In this document: positions 42,449 through 51,494 of the stretch, piece by piece
How the letters are laid out: the number at the start of each line of letters is the position of its first letter
Numbering within the stretch: the first letter of the stretch is position 1
Assembly: GCA_001403755.1 (NCBI GenBank)
Contig: CYUH01000015.1
Coordinates: 1,280,589 to 1,344,588 of the forward strand
Origin: Chryseobacterium senegalense
Lineage (GTDB): Bacteria > Bacteroidota > Bacteroidia > Flavobacteriales > Weeksellaceae
Reading direction: 5' to 3'
DNA: 64,000 bases
Program-made: the position numbers and the translations under genes
The notes under the pieces: generated by a model
The model's database searches: none
What the model saw: only the letters and a program-made list of their open reading frames with translations
What the model was told of the DNA's origin: nothing

Positions 42449-42656
42449 GGTGTAAAAATATGAATTTTTTAGAAGAAAAAATTGGCGCTTCGAGGTTAAG
42501 AAAATCGCTTAATGAGATTATTTTGCAATAGTATGTTGATGAATATCGTAAATTTTAAAACAAAAAAAAACTGCAATTATTTTATGATTCAACTTTTTGG
42601 CGCTCGCTTCGCTCGCGCCCAACAAATTTTAATTATTTTTGAAAAAATAATCCAAA
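42449..42656. other. Divergent gap with a GC-rich imperfect palindrome
   Basis: Between dnaG and tsaE. Positions 42600-42620 read GGCGCTCGCTTCGCTCGCGCC, with GGCGC/GCGCC ends and a direct CGCTTCGCTCG core. It stands out from the AT-rich background and may be a degenerate dispersed repeat. Confidence 0.35.
42634..42641 (+). promoter_or_regulatory. Putative -7 box for tsaE
   Basis: TATTTTTG, 15 nt before the tsaE ATG. Confidence 0.4.
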
Positions 42657-43064
42657 ATGCAATTCAACATCAATAAAATAGAAGATTGGCAAAATGTGGT
42701 GAAAGAAATTCTCCCGGAATTACAGTATCCTATTTTGCTTTTGAAAGGAAATTTAGGAGCGGGAAAAACGACTTTTACACAGTTTTTATTGAAAAATCTG
42801 GGCAGCGCCGACGAGGTTTCTTCTCCAACTTATGCAATTGTGAATGAATACCATACACCGAAAGGAAATGTATTCCACTTTGATTTGTACCGAATGAAAA
42901 ACATATCTGAAGTTTATGACATTGGTATCGAAGAGTATCTGGATAATTCCTACCTCTGCATTATCGAATGGCCGGAGATTTATGAAGAAGAACTCGAAGA
43001 TTTTCCACATCATGAACTCAAAATTGAAAATGATGGAGAAACAAGAAGAATTGATTTCGTTTAA
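42657..43064 (+). CDS. tsaE: tRNA threonylcarbamoyladenosine biosynthesis ATPase
   Basis: A 135-residue P-loop protein with Walker A GNLGAGKTTFTQ, the VSSPTYAIVNEY segment, FHFDLYRM and IIEWPE, all diagnostic for TsaE. It is the ATPase that supports TsaB-TsaD in placing threonylcarbamoyl on A37 of ANN-decoding tRNAs. It stands alone before the alanine dehydrogenase gene. Confidence 0.95.
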   Translation: MQFNINKIEDWQNVVKEILPELQYPILLLKGNLGAGKTTFTQFLLKNLGSADEVSSPTYAIVNEYHTPKGNVFHFDLYRMKNISEVYDIGIEEYLDNSYLCIIEWPEIYEEELEDFPHHELKIENDGETRRIDFV

Positions 43065-43145
43065 AAAAATGATTTTAAAAACTTTAAGTAAAACCGATTC
43101 TCAGCAAGTTTTAAGCAACCGAAGCACAGATCCTTACGAAATGAT

Positions 43146-43153
43146 TATCTTTG
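43146..43153 (+). promoter_or_regulatory. Putative -7 box for alanine dehydrogenase
   Basis: TATCTTTG, 43 nt before the ATG at 43197. Confidence 0.45.
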
Positions 43154-43196
43154 CAATTAAATTATAAGATTTCTATTAAATAATTATTGATTTCTA

Positions 43197-44390
43197 ATGA
43201 GCAATACACATGTTTTCACTCCTTTTTCAGAAGAAGAACTCATCCCAAAAGAAGAGAAATTGGAAGTGATCAAAAAAGGCAAACAGTTCAGCATCGGGGT
43301 ACCGAAAGAAACCTGCCTGAATGAACGCAGAACTTGCCTCACACCTGATGCAGTGCAGGTTTTGGTGGCGCATGGTCACCATATTGTTGTAGAAAGTGGC
43401 GCTGGTGAAGGTTCATTTTTCACTGATTTGCAATATTCTGAATCAGGAGCAACGATTACGCAAAATCCTCAAGAAGCTTTTCAACAGGATTTGGTACTGA
43501 AAATAAATCCACCGACTGAAGAAGAAATTGAATATTTCAAACCGTGTACTTATTTAGTTTCTGCGCTACAAATTAACCTTAGAGATCAAGATTATTTCAA
43601 AAAACTTTCCGAGAAAAAAATCAATGCCATCGCATTTGAATTTATTATCGATGAGTACAAGCAACTGTCTTTGGTAAGACTCATTGGGGAAATCGCAGGA
43701 AACATTTCCATTCTTTATGCAGCCGAATTATTAGCATTATCGAACGGATTAATGTTGGGTGGAATTACTGGTGTAAGACCAACCGAAGTAGTAATTTTAG
43801 GTGCTGGAATCGTTGGAGAATTCGCTACAAAAGCGGCATTAGGATTAGGAGCAAGTGTGAAAGTATTCGACAATTCATTATCAAAACTGCGCAGATTACA
43901 TATGATGGTTGACGGCAGAGTACCGACTTCTATTATTGACCCTAAAGAACTTTCTAAAAGTCTGAAACGCGCAGATGTTGTAATTGGTGCACTTTCAAAG
44001 AACAGTTTAGCTCCAATCGTGACCGAAGAAATGGTTTCGAAGATGAAAAAAGGAAGCGTAATTATCGATGTAACCATCGATAACGGAAATATTATTGAGA
44101 CTTCGGAGCTTACCGATATGGAAAATCCTTACATCATAAAACACGGTGTAATTCATTGCGGATTACCGAACCTTACCTCGAAAATGCCAAGAACAACGAC
44201 GAAAGCTGTTTCTAATTTCTTCCTCAGCTATCTCCTTAACTATGATGAAGAAGGCGGTTTCGAGAACATGCTGGTTCGTAAAAACGAAATGAAGCAATCT
44301 TTGTATATGTACAAAGGTCGTCATACAAAAAAACTGGTTTGCGACCGATTCAATTTAACGTACCACGACATCAACCTTTTAATTTTTTAA
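43197..44390 (+). CDS. ald: Alanine dehydrogenase family protein
   Basis: A 397-residue NAD-dependent enzyme. After an N-terminal extension of about 30 residues come the substrate-binding GVPKETCLNERRTCLTPD and, in the Rossmann domain, VILGAGIVGEFATKAALGLG with the NAD-binding glycines. The INAIAFEFI and NISILYAAELL stretches complete the AlaDH/PNT fold. It reversibly deaminates L-alanine to pyruvate. NAD(P) transhydrogenase alpha subunits share the fold, but the single-domain length favours alanine dehydrogenase. The small anchored protein starts immediately at its stop codon. Confidence 0.88.
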   Translation: MSNTHVFTPFSEEELIPKEEKLEVIKKGKQFSIGVPKETCLNERRTCLTPDAVQVLVAHGHHIVVESGAGEGSFFTDLQYSESGATITQNPQEAFQQDLVLKINPPTEEEIEYFKPCTYLVSALQINLRDQDYFKKLSEKKINAIAFEFIIDEYKQLSLVRLIGEIAGNISILYAAELLALSNGLMLGGITGVRPTEVVILGAGIVGEFATKAALGLGASVKVFDNSLSKLRRLHMMVDGRVPTSIIDPKELSKSLKRADVVIGALSKNSLAPIVTEEMVSKMKKGSVIIDVTIDNGNIIETSELTDMENPYIIKHGVIHCGLPNLTSKMPRTTTKAVSNFFLSYLLNYDEEGGFENMLVRKNEMKQSLYMYKGRHTKKLVCDRFNLTYHDINLLIF

Positions 44391-44762
44391 ATGAGAAAAT
44401 TGAAATTTTTCTTTATCGGCCTAATTCCCGGGCTGATGTTGGTATTCTTTATCCTAAACAAAAAAGGCGCAAGCTGCAGAGGATATCTTCCAAACTCCAG
44501 AGTGATAGCAGAAACCCTTTCAAAAAAAATAGTTTATACACCTGCGTTTTCAGAACAGATGAATCTGAATAATATAGATGAAAAATTTTTGAAAGACAGC
44601 ATTATCACTAAAGGTTCAATCGATTTTGAAAGAAGCCAAGCTCAGAAAAAACCTTGCCCTGAATATCTGCTTACGTACCCGAATAAAAACCCAAAATTTG
44701 AAATCGGTTTTGAAAAATGCAAGGAAAATGCAACTTTCAAGACCTTAAAGAAACTTCGTTAA
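44391..44762 (+). CDS. Small membrane-anchored protein, possibly DUF4258-like
   Basis: A 123-residue protein with an N-terminal helix (about residues 5-22) and a soluble domain containing three Cys (SCRGYLP, KKPCPEY, FEKCKEN). It begins directly after the stop of the alanine dehydrogenase gene and is surely co-transcribed. I believe homologues carry a DUF4258 label, but this is from memory; the function is unknown. Confidence 0.6.
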   Translation: MRKLKFFFIGLIPGLMLVFFILNKKGASCRGYLPNSRVIAETLSKKIVYTPAFSEQMNLNNIDEKFLKDSIITKGSIDFERSQAQKKPCPEYLLTYPNKNPKFEIGFEKCKENATFKTLKKLR

Positions 44763-44790
44763 AAAATTCTAATTAAAGTATTGTTGAAGG

Positions 44791-45636
44791 ATGAAAATTA
44801 CAATCATCGGTGTTGGATTAATTGGAGGTTCCATGGCATTGAAACTAAAATCTGCAGGAATGGTTTCTTATGTATTTGGAGTAGATCAAAATGAAAATCA
44901 TTTAACTGAAGCCAAAGACAGAGGTATTATCGACGAGTTTTCATCTCTGGAAAATGCGGTAAAGCAATCGGATTTGGTGATTATTGCTATACCTGTAGAT
45001 GCGGCAAGAAAAGTTTTGCCAAGCGTGCTCGATTTAATCAATGACAACCAAACAGTAATGGATGTAGGTTCTACCAAACACGGAATCGTAGGAGCTGTTC
45101 GCAATCATCCGATGAGGAAACGTTTCGTAGCTTTTCACCCGATGTGGGGAACGGAAAATTCGGGTCCTCAATCCGCAATTTCAGAGAGTTTTTCTGGAAA
45201 AGCTGCCGTCGTTTGCGATCGAGAAGATTCTGCTGAAGATGCATTGAGAATGGTAGAAAAGGTCATTGAAAACCTCGATATGCATTTGATCTACATGAAT
45301 GCGGATGATCATGATATTCATACGGCTTATATTTCACACATTTCACACATTACTTCTTATGCACTTGCGAACACTGTTTTGGAAAAAGAACGCGAGGAAG
45401 ACACGATTTTTCAGCTTGCAAGTACCGGTTTTTCAAGTACGGTTCGCTTAGCGAAATCGCACCCAGAAATGTGGGTTCCAATCTTTAAACAAAACAAAGA
45501 AAATGTGCTGGACGTACTGAATGAGCATATTTCGCAACTAAGAAAATTCAAATCTGCTTTAGAAAAAGAGAATTATGATTTGTTGGAAGATCTCATTAGA
45601 AATGCCAATAAAATCAGAGGAATTTTAGATAAATAA
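44791..45636 (+). CDS. tyrA: Prephenate dehydrogenase
   Basis: A 281-residue enzyme with an NAD-binding Rossmann start (GVGLIGGSMALKL), MDVGSTKHG, and the active-site segments HPMWGTENSGP and HTAYISHISHI. It oxidatively decarboxylates prephenate to 4-hydroxyphenylpyruvate for tyrosine synthesis. No ACT or chorismate mutase domain is fused. It is 28 nt downstream of the small anchored protein and probably ends this operon. Confidence 0.93.
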   Translation: MKITIIGVGLIGGSMALKLKSAGMVSYVFGVDQNENHLTEAKDRGIIDEFSSLENAVKQSDLVIIAIPVDAARKVLPSVLDLINDNQTVMDVGSTKHGIVGAVRNHPMRKRFVAFHPMWGTENSGPQSAISESFSGKAAVVCDREDSAEDALRMVEKVIENLDMHLIYMNADDHDIHTAYISHISHITSYALANTVLEKEREEDTIFQLASTGFSSTVRLAKSHPEMWVPIFKQNKENVLDVLNEHISQLRKFKSALEKENYDLLEDLIRNANKIRGILDK

Positions 45637-45661
45637 TTTGATAAAACTTCCCAGTTTCAGC

Positions 45662-47080
45662 TTAACATTCTGCCACGTTTACCGCAATTGCCAATCCACC
45701 TTCGGAAGTTTCCTTGAAACGATCATTCATGCTTTGCGCGGTATCCCACATCGATTGAATTACCTGATCTAGAGAAACTCTGGCTTTGGATGGATCCGAT
45801 TCAATAGCGATATTCGCTGCGGTAATCGCTTTTATCGCGCCCATCGAATTTCTCTCAATACAAGGGATTTGTACCAAACCTGCAATAGGATCGCAGGTCA
45901 TTCCCAAATGGTGTTCCATTGCAATTTCCGCTGCCATAAGCACTTGTCCTGGAGTTCCGCCCATAATTTCGGTAAGACCGGCTGCTGCCATTGCCGACGA
46001 CACTCCTACTTCCGCTTGGCAACCTCCCATTGCTGCAGAAATCGTTGCATTTTTCTTGAAAAGTGTACCGATCTCGCCTGCAACCAAAAGAAAACGGATG
46101 ATATCTTCTTCTTTATTGAATTCTGTAAAAGCTTGTGAATACATCAAAACCGCGGGAATCACTCCACTTGCTCCGTTGGTAGGTGCTGTGATGATACGCC
46201 CGAAACTCGCATTCTCTTCATTTACCGCCAATGCAAAGCACGAAACCCATTTGCTGATGTTTACAAAATTCTCTTCCGCATCTACAACCATCTGGAACCA
46301 TTCATCGATATTCCTGTAGACTTTATCTTTCAATAATTTTCGGTTCAATCCGGCTGCCCGGCGCGTTACATTCAATCCACCAGGAAGCGTTCCTTCCCTG
46401 TTTACGCCTTTGTAGATACATTCTTTAATTTGTTGCCAAATATAAAGTGCTTCTTTCTTTGTTTCTTCTTTGCTGCGCCAAGATTCTTCGTTGAGGAATA
46501 TTAAATCTGAAATTCGGTTCAAATTTAGAAGATTAACATATTTAATGATCGCTTCGCCATTATGACACGGATAAAGCGTTCTGATACAATGCTTCTCCAG
46601 CGAATTCTCTTCCTGAGTCGCAATAAAACCGCCACCAACTGAATAATAATCCTGGGATAACATCTCACCATTTTCGAAAACGGCTTGAAAAATCATTCCG
46701 TTTGGATGAAAATCTAAGGATTTTTCTTTATTTAATATTAAATGTTTACCATATACGAAAGGAATGACCTTTTCTCCGGCAAGATTAATTTGGTTAGAAG
46801 ATTTGATGGTTTCAATTTTCAAATCGATGGACGAGGTATCGATAGTCTTGAAATTCTCACCGGAAAGTCCCAGCATTCCGGCAATATCTGTTCCGTGACC
46901 AATTCCTGTTTTGGCAAGCGATCCGAAAAATTCAACAAAAATTTCTTTTACTTCGGAAATGGAGTGGCTTCTGCGAATTAAATTTAAAAAACTTTCAGCC
47001 GCATTCCAAGGACCCATGGTATGTGAACTTGATGGACCAATTCCGACTTTGATGATTTCAAAAACACTGATAGATTGCAT
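45662..47080 (-). CDS. sdaA: L-serine ammonia-lyase, single-chain iron-sulfur type
   Basis: A 472-residue serine deaminase. The N-terminal domain has GIGPSSSHTMGPWNAAESF. The C-terminal catalytic domain carries the cluster cysteines in AMGGCQAEVGVSSAMAAAG and CDPIAGLVQIPCIERN. It converts L-serine to pyruvate and ammonia with a [4Fe-4S] cluster. The ATG at 47080 gives the usual N-terminus (MQSISVFEIIKVGIG); an alternative codon at 47131 would add 17 residues upstream of the promoter box. Confidence 0.94.
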   Translation of the reverse strand: MQSISVFEIIKVGIGPSSSHTMGPWNAAESFLNLIRRSHSISEVKEIFVEFFGSLAKTGIGHGTDIAGMLGLSGENFKTIDTSSIDLKIETIKSSNQINLAGEKVIPFVYGKHLILNKEKSLDFHPNGMIFQAVFENGEMLSQDYYSVGGGFIATQEENSLEKHCIRTLYPCHNGEAIIKYVNLLNLNRISDLIFLNEESWRSKEETKKEALYIWQQIKECIYKGVNREGTLPGGLNVTRRAAGLNRKLLKDKVYRNIDEWFQMVVDAEENFVNISKWVSCFALAVNEENASFGRIITAPTNGASGVIPAVLMYSQAFTEFNKEEDIIRFLLVAGEIGTLFKKNATISAAMGGCQAEVGVSSAMAAAGLTEIMGGTPGQVLMAAEIAMEHHLGMTCDPIAGLVQIPCIERNSMGAIKAITAANIAIESDPSKARVSLDQVIQSMWDTAQSMNDRFKETSEGGLAIAVNVAEC

Positions 47081-47087
47081 AATGATA

Positions 47088-47095
47088 CAAAAATA
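47088..47095 (-). promoter_or_regulatory. Putative -7 box for sdaA
   Basis: TATTTTTG on the minus strand, 7 nt before the ATG at 47080. Confidence 0.4.
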
Positions 47096-47193
47096 GCTTT
47101 TTTGTTGAATATTAAAATTAACCGAGAGCAAACATTTCCCGGAAATAAATTATTTTTAAGATTTAATTAAAAAACTCTTGAAAAGAGGCAAAA

Positions 47194-47859
47194 TTATTGC
47201 TTTGATGCAGCTAGATCTGGAGCGAAAATCTCCTCTAAAATCGCGGAAACTTCTCTCGGTTTTGTTGCGGGAAAAAGATGAGTTCCGTTTTCGATCACGT
47301 AATTGGGTTTGGAATATTTGATGGGAAAAACAATATCCTTATCCGCTAAAACCTGAATCACTTTAGGGTTTTCTTCAAATTTCCAAGCGGCAATTTTTTC
47401 GATGCTCCATTTTAAATAATATGGATTTCGAACGTTAAAATACTCCATGATTTTTGGATTATTCGGGTCGAAAAATTTCCGAATAAAAGAATATCCAAGT
47501 GCTGATTTTTCGGTAAAAATATTTTCTGGCAGATATTTCGGTATGCGTGTCACCTCACCTACTTTAATAAATCTGGATTTTTCTTTGTCGGATTTTATAC
47601 TTCCCAGAATTACGATTTTTTCAGCAGGTTTTATCTTATCGATTTCCTGAACCATAATACCACCGAATGAATATCCTAGAAGAGAAAACGGTTGGGAATC
47701 ATCGATTTTTTCGGCCATTCTCACGACATAATCTTTAAAATGTTCGCCTTTTTCGGGAATTAACCAAGGTAAGAAAATCACTTCGAGATTGGCTGGAAAT
47801 TTTATTTTTTCCAACACTTTAAAATCTGCTCCTAATCCGCTAATAACGTACAGTTTCAT
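47194..47859 (-). CDS. Alpha/beta-hydrolase fold protein
   Basis: A 221-residue cytosolic protein. The nucleophile elbow is GYSFGG (about residues 73-78), preceded by VISGLGAD at the oxyanion region; an Asp in LADKDIVFP and a His in NGTHLFP complete a plausible triad. The substrate is unknown. The ATG at 47859 gives a typical MKLYVISGLGAD start; the upstream codon at 47895 adds 12 residues. Glucokinase lies upstream behind a terminator. Confidence 0.8.
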   Translation of the reverse strand: MKLYVISGLGADFKVLEKIKFPANLEVIFLPWLIPEKGEHFKDYVVRMAEKIDDSQPFSLLGYSFGGIMVQEIDKIKPAEKIVILGSIKSDKEKSRFIKVGEVTRIPKYLPENIFTEKSALGYSFIRKFFDPNNPKIMEYFNVRNPYYLKWSIEKIAAWKFEENPKVIQVLADKDIVFPIKYSKPNYVIENGTHLFPATKPREVSAILEEIFAPDLAASKQ

Positions 47860-47903
47860 TTGGTAAAAATAAAAAATAAGATTCTCATTGAGCAATTAAT
47901 TCA

Positions 47904-47930
47904 AAAAAACTCCGACGAAAGCCGGAGTTT
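47904..47930 (-). terminator. Intrinsic terminator after glucokinase
   Basis: On the minus strand AAACTCCG (47930-47923) pairs with CGGAGTTT (47914-47907), followed by a T run (47910-47904). Confidence 0.85.
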
Positions 47931-47950
47931 TATGCTTAGTGAATGCAGTT

Positions 47951-48994
47951 TTACGAAAATGCTGCGTATAAAGCAGCTCCATTGATGATAGTCTGCTCGT
48001 CTTTTACCAGATAAATAGGTATATCTTTCAGCACCACTTCCATTTTATCGCTTACGATAAAACTTTGGTAAAACTTGTCATTTTTAAGGTATTGTTGAAG
48101 TTTCACCGGAATTTCACCACTCAGGAACAAACCTCCGGTTGCTTTTAATTTCAACACCAAACTATTGGCTTCTCTAGCGAGATACATGATATAGGTATCC
48201 ACCGTCATTTCGCAAATTCTATCTTTATTTTCCAAGGCGCCGTTAATCAAAGCATCGGTAAAGTTGTCCGCTTCGATTTCTTTCGTCAGCCATTCCGGTT
48301 GTTTTTGCTGTTTTACGTCTCTTAAAAAACGATAAATATTGAATAAACCAGAGGTAGAAAGTACGGATTCCCAAGTTACAATGCCATAAATTTTTTGTAA
48401 AAATTGGTAAAATTCAACCTCATCATTGGTTCTCGGGGAAAATTCGCAATGCCCACCTTCAGTAGCAAAAGGTCTTAAAGTATCGCCATCCCAGAACAAG
48501 CCGGCTTCTCCTAATCCCGCACCTGGAGCTAGAACAGCAATATTTCCGGGGATGAAATTGTCGGATTGATGAATGGTAAGAAAATTACTTTCGTCATCAT
48601 TTCCTAAACCATAGGACGAAGCTTCCATATCGTTGATGAGATAAACTTTGTCTACCTGAGTTTTTGCTTTAATTTCATCAGCATCCAATGTCCATGGTAG
48701 CCGCACCGGCGCACTTTTGCCCCCAATTACTGGTCCCGGAACCGCTACAGCAATTTTTGAAATTCCGGAAAGCGAAAAATCGGAAATAAAACGATTGGCG
48801 ATTTCGGAAAAAGAAGCAAAATCCTCGGTTGCGTAGCTGCTTTCGTGTTTCTGAACGACCTTTTTGTCAATGGTTTCATACAAAGCAAGATAGGTTACCT
48901 TGTTTCGGACATCGGCAGAGAGCACGGTAATCTTATTGTTAGAATCCTCCTTAATTTCCGGCAGGAAAAGTTTGAATTTATTTTTAGTTTCCAT
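47951..48994 (-). CDS. glk: Glucokinase
   Basis: A 347-residue protein of the bacterial glucokinase family (PF02685). The phosphate-binding strand (ITVLSADVRNKVT), VAVPGPVIGG, the catalytic-Asp segment LINDMEASSYG, LAPGAGLGEAGLFW and ATEGGHCEF are visible. It phosphorylates glucose with ATP. A promoter-like box lies just upstream and a terminator downstream, so the gene is monocistronic. Confidence 0.93.
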   Translation of the reverse strand: METKNKFKLFLPEIKEDSNNKITVLSADVRNKVTYLALYETIDKKVVQKHESSYATEDFASFSEIANRFISDFSLSGISKIAVAVPGPVIGGKSAPVRLPWTLDADEIKAKTQVDKVYLINDMEASSYGLGNDDESNFLTIHQSDNFIPGNIAVLAPGAGLGEAGLFWDGDTLRPFATEGGHCEFSPRTNDEVEFYQFLQKIYGIVTWESVLSTSGLFNIYRFLRDVKQQKQPEWLTKEIEADNFTDALINGALENKDRICEMTVDTYIMYLAREANSLVLKLKATGGLFLSGEIPVKLQQYLKNDKFYQSFIVSDKMEVVLKDIPIYLVKDEQTIINGAALYAAFS

Positions 48995-49013
48995 TTTTGA
49001 AAGTGTTATCTAC

Positions 49014-49021
49014 CAAAGATA
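49014..49021 (-). promoter_or_regulatory. Putative -7 box for glk
   Basis: TATCTTTG on the minus strand, 19 nt before the ATG at 48994. Confidence 0.5.
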
Positions 49022-49043
49022 ATAATTGTTTTGAAATAAATAT

Positions 49044-49074
49044 AAAAAACCTTCTCAAATAAAATTCGAGAAGG
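49044..49074 (-). terminator. Intrinsic terminator after the outer-membrane barrel gene
   Basis: On the minus strand CCTTCTC (49074-49068) pairs with GAGAAGG (49056-49050), followed by six T residues. Confidence 0.82.
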
Positions 49075-49103
49075 CTTCGTTTTATAAAAAATCAAAAGAT
49101 TGA

Positions 49104-49667
49104 TTATTTACCTAATGGAATGTTGTAACCAACACCTATGCCGATTGCTCCAGCGTTGTATTTTTGAGATCCAATTTCACCTTTATCACCAGTAAAGGTT
49201 TTTTGATATTGAAGAGCGAAGTTCCAATCTCTGTTGTGGTAACCGATTTCTGGCTTGATGTAGAAACCTCCGTCAGGTCTATCAACATTTTGGTTAGAAG
49301 CAACTTTTTCATCACCAACGATGAAACCGTAACCAAGGTCAGTTCCTAAATAGAAACCAGTTTGTTTTGGATATACTCTAATTAAAGCAGCAACAGGAAC
49401 AACTCCGAAATCATTATTGTTATTTCCGTTGTTTTCTTTTCCGAAGAAGTGGCTATAACCAGTTGCGATACCTAAACCAAATCCTGGGGTTACCAAATTT
49501 TGGTAAGCAACGTCTAGACCTAAGTTTGCAGAAGCATTTTCAGCTGGAACTGCTAATCCAACATTTGCACCTACTTTAATCATGTTTCTCATATCCGCAC
49601 TTTGTGCACTTACTAATCCTGCTGTCATTACTCCTAAAGCTAGGATTGTTTTCTTCATTGAATTCAT
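49104..49667 (-). CDS. Small outer-membrane beta-barrel protein
   Basis: A 187-residue protein with a signal peptide (MKKTILALGVMTAGLVSAQ) and about eight alternating amphipathic strands (FGLGIATGYSHFFG, GFYLGTDLGYGFIVG, GAIGIGVGYNIPLG), consistent with an OmpA/OmpX-like eight-strand barrel. A Gly-Asn-rich loop (NNGNNNND) separates two strands. Two ATG codons are possible, at 49667 and 49658; the second starts the signal peptide directly. The function is unknown. It is flanked by a terminator and a 205-nt upstream region without a gene. Confidence 0.82.
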   Translation of the reverse strand: MNSMKKTILALGVMTAGLVSAQSADMRNMIKVGANVGLAVPAENASANLGLDVAYQNLVTPGFGLGIATGYSHFFGKENNGNNNNDFGVVPVAALIRVYPKQTGFYLGTDLGYGFIVGDEKVASNQNVDRPDGGFYIKPEIGYHNRDWNFALQYQKTFTGDKGEIGSQKYNAGAIGIGVGYNIPLGK

Positions 49668-49872
49668 AATTCTAAATTTTAAGTTTTACGAAATGATTAC
49701 TTGTCAAAATCGTGCCAAAATTGATTGAGAAGGCGGAAACCTATACAAACAATAGCATAAAAAATTGATAATCAATTAACAAAAATTAAACAACCATTTA
49801 TATTTTTTAACTTTTTTTTATGACATTTTGGAAAAAAAATAAGCCAAATTAACAATTTGACTTATTTTAATG

Positions 49873-50160
49873 TTATAAACTTTCCAGCGTTTCCTTTATT
49901 TCTTCGTAACCACCTCCGTTGTACACATCGGTCATGCCTTGAGATTTAAAATATTCCTCGGCTTGCCCGCTTCTGTTTCCGCTGCGACAAAAGAAAATTT
50001 TGTAACCGCTAAGATTTAGAATTTCTTGCTTTCTAGCTTCTAATTCACCCAAAGGAATATTTTGAGCTTCTTCAATGTGACCATTCATTTCGAGTTCCAT
50101 CGGTTCGCGAACGTCGATTAAATGATAGTTTCCAGATTTTAATACCTCTACTAATGACAT
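49873..50160 (-). CDS. Rhodanese-like domain protein
   Basis: A 95-residue single rhodanese domain with the IDVREPMELEMNGHIEEA start, PLGELEAR, and the active-site Cys in FFCRSGNRSG. It carries sulfur as a persulfide on that Cys. No signal peptide is present. The ATG at 50160 fits the family; the codon at 50229 would add 23 hydrophobic residues unlike any homologue I know. It is divergent from queG. Confidence 0.88.
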   Translation of the reverse strand: MSLVEVLKSGNYHLIDVREPMELEMNGHIEEAQNIPLGELEARKQEILNLSGYKIFFCRSGNRSGQAEEYFKSQGMTDVYNGGGYEEIKETLESL

Positions 50161-50258
50161 AAATAATTTGTTTTTAAGGTTGAATAAAAAACACTTGACA
50201 AAATCCAGTTGCAGGAACAGGATTCGCAAAATTTAATAGCAAATTTATGAAATAATGT

Positions 50259-50266
50259 TAGTTTTG
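50259..50266 (+). promoter_or_regulatory. Putative -7 box for queG
   Basis: TAGTTTTG, 10 nt before the ATG at 50277. Confidence 0.45.
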
Positions 50267-50276
50267 CACTATCAAA

Positions 50277-51203
50277 ATGAATCGCGCCGAAAAATATTCT
50301 CATCTCATTAAAACCAAAGCAAAAAAATTTGGTTTCGAAAGTTGTGGCATTTCGAAAGCGGGATTTCTCGAAGAAGATGCCAAACCGCTAGAAAATTGGC
50401 TCAACAATAATTATCACGGGGAAATGGCTTACATGGAAAATTATTTCGATAAAAGACTTGATCCTACTTTGTTGGTCGAAGGTTGCAAATCGGTAATTTC
50501 TCTATCTTATAACTACTTCCCGAAGGATAAGGTTTCGTCCCTTGATAATTTTAAAATCTCGAAATACGCTTACGGGCAGGATTATCATGAAGTGATTAAA
50601 GAAATATTGAATGAAATGGTGGCGGAACTGAAAGAGGAAATCGGAGATTTTCATTGTCGGGTTTTTGTGGATTCGGCGCCGGTTTTGGAAAGAAGTTGGG
50701 CGAAAAAATCCGGAATTGGCTGGGTAGGCAAAAATGCAAACCTCATCACCAAACAAAGCGGTTCTTTTTATTTTTTGGCAGAAATCATGATTGATTTGGA
50801 GCTTCAAGAAGATTCCCCAACCACCGATCATTGTGGAACCTGTACCAAATGTATAGAGGCTTGCCCAACGGACGCCATTGTTTCTGAGAAAATTATCGAT
50901 GGAAGCAAATGTATTTCCTATGCAACCATCGAATTGAAAAACGAAATCCCCGAAACCTTTAGAAATAAAATGGAAGATTGGATGTTTGGGTGCGACATTT
51001 GCCAAGATGTTTGTCCGTGGAATCGGTTTTCAGCACCTCATCATCAGGAAAAATTCAAACCCAATCACTTTCTGGCAAATGCGAAAAAAGAAGATTGGAA
51101 AGAACTTTCTCAAGAGCTTTTTTCAGAAATCTTCCGAAAATCTCCAGTGAAAAGAACCAAGTTTGCGGGCTTGAAAAGAAATATCGAATTTTTGGGTAAG
51201 TAA
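50277..51203 (+). CDS. queG: Epoxyqueuosine reductase
   Basis: A 308-residue cobalamin and iron-sulfur enzyme, shorter than forms with a C-terminal HEAT repeat. The cobalamin domain has [21 protein letters not shown]. Two ferredoxin-type clusters follow in [16 protein letters not shown] and [12 protein letters not shown]. It reduces epoxyqueuosine to queuosine in the tRNA wobble position. Confidence 0.95.
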   Translation: MNRAEKYSHLIKTKAKKFGFESCGISKAGFLEEDAKPLENWLNNNYHGEMAYMENYFDKRLDPTLLVEGCKSVISLSYNYFPKDKVSSLDNFKISKYAYGQDYHEVIKEILNEMVAELKEEIGDFHCRVFVDSAPVLERSWAKKSGIGWVGKNANLITKQSGSFYFLAEIMIDLELQEDSPTTDHCGTCTKCIEACPTDAIVSEKIIDGSKCISYATIELKNEIPETFRNKMEDWMFGCDICQDVCPWNRFSAPHHQEKFKPNHFLANAKKEDWKELSQELFSEIFRKSPVKRTKFAGLKRNIEFLGK

Positions 51204-51494
51204 TGCCTTTCGGAAATTTTTAGTCTCCAAAGAATGAGAATACATTTCTATTAACCTTTAATTCAATTAAAGTTCAGAAAAAAACGATACGAAAACCGCA
51301 AAAATTTCAGTTGAAAATCAGCGTTTTTTTTGCAATCTTTTCGGAGCCGTTTTCACACGAATTTTTAATCTTTTATTTTTTTTAGATTTCTTTGGCATCT
51401 ATCCTATTTTTATTTATGTTTAAATTTAGGAATAATTTTAATTCGAAAAATCATTTGAAAGTTCCTCTGCGTTAATTTTTTGTTACATTTGAAT

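Noticed and set aside
43069-43167. 32-codon ORF between tsaE and the alanine dehydrogenase gene
   Set aside because: No promoter before it, no recognisable pattern, and it contains the -7 box of the next gene; probably chance.
45786-46319. 177-residue plus-strand ORF inside the serine deaminase gene
   Set aside because: It is the antisense shadow of the conserved deaminase domain, with mirrored Ala/Ile-rich repeats and no own signals.
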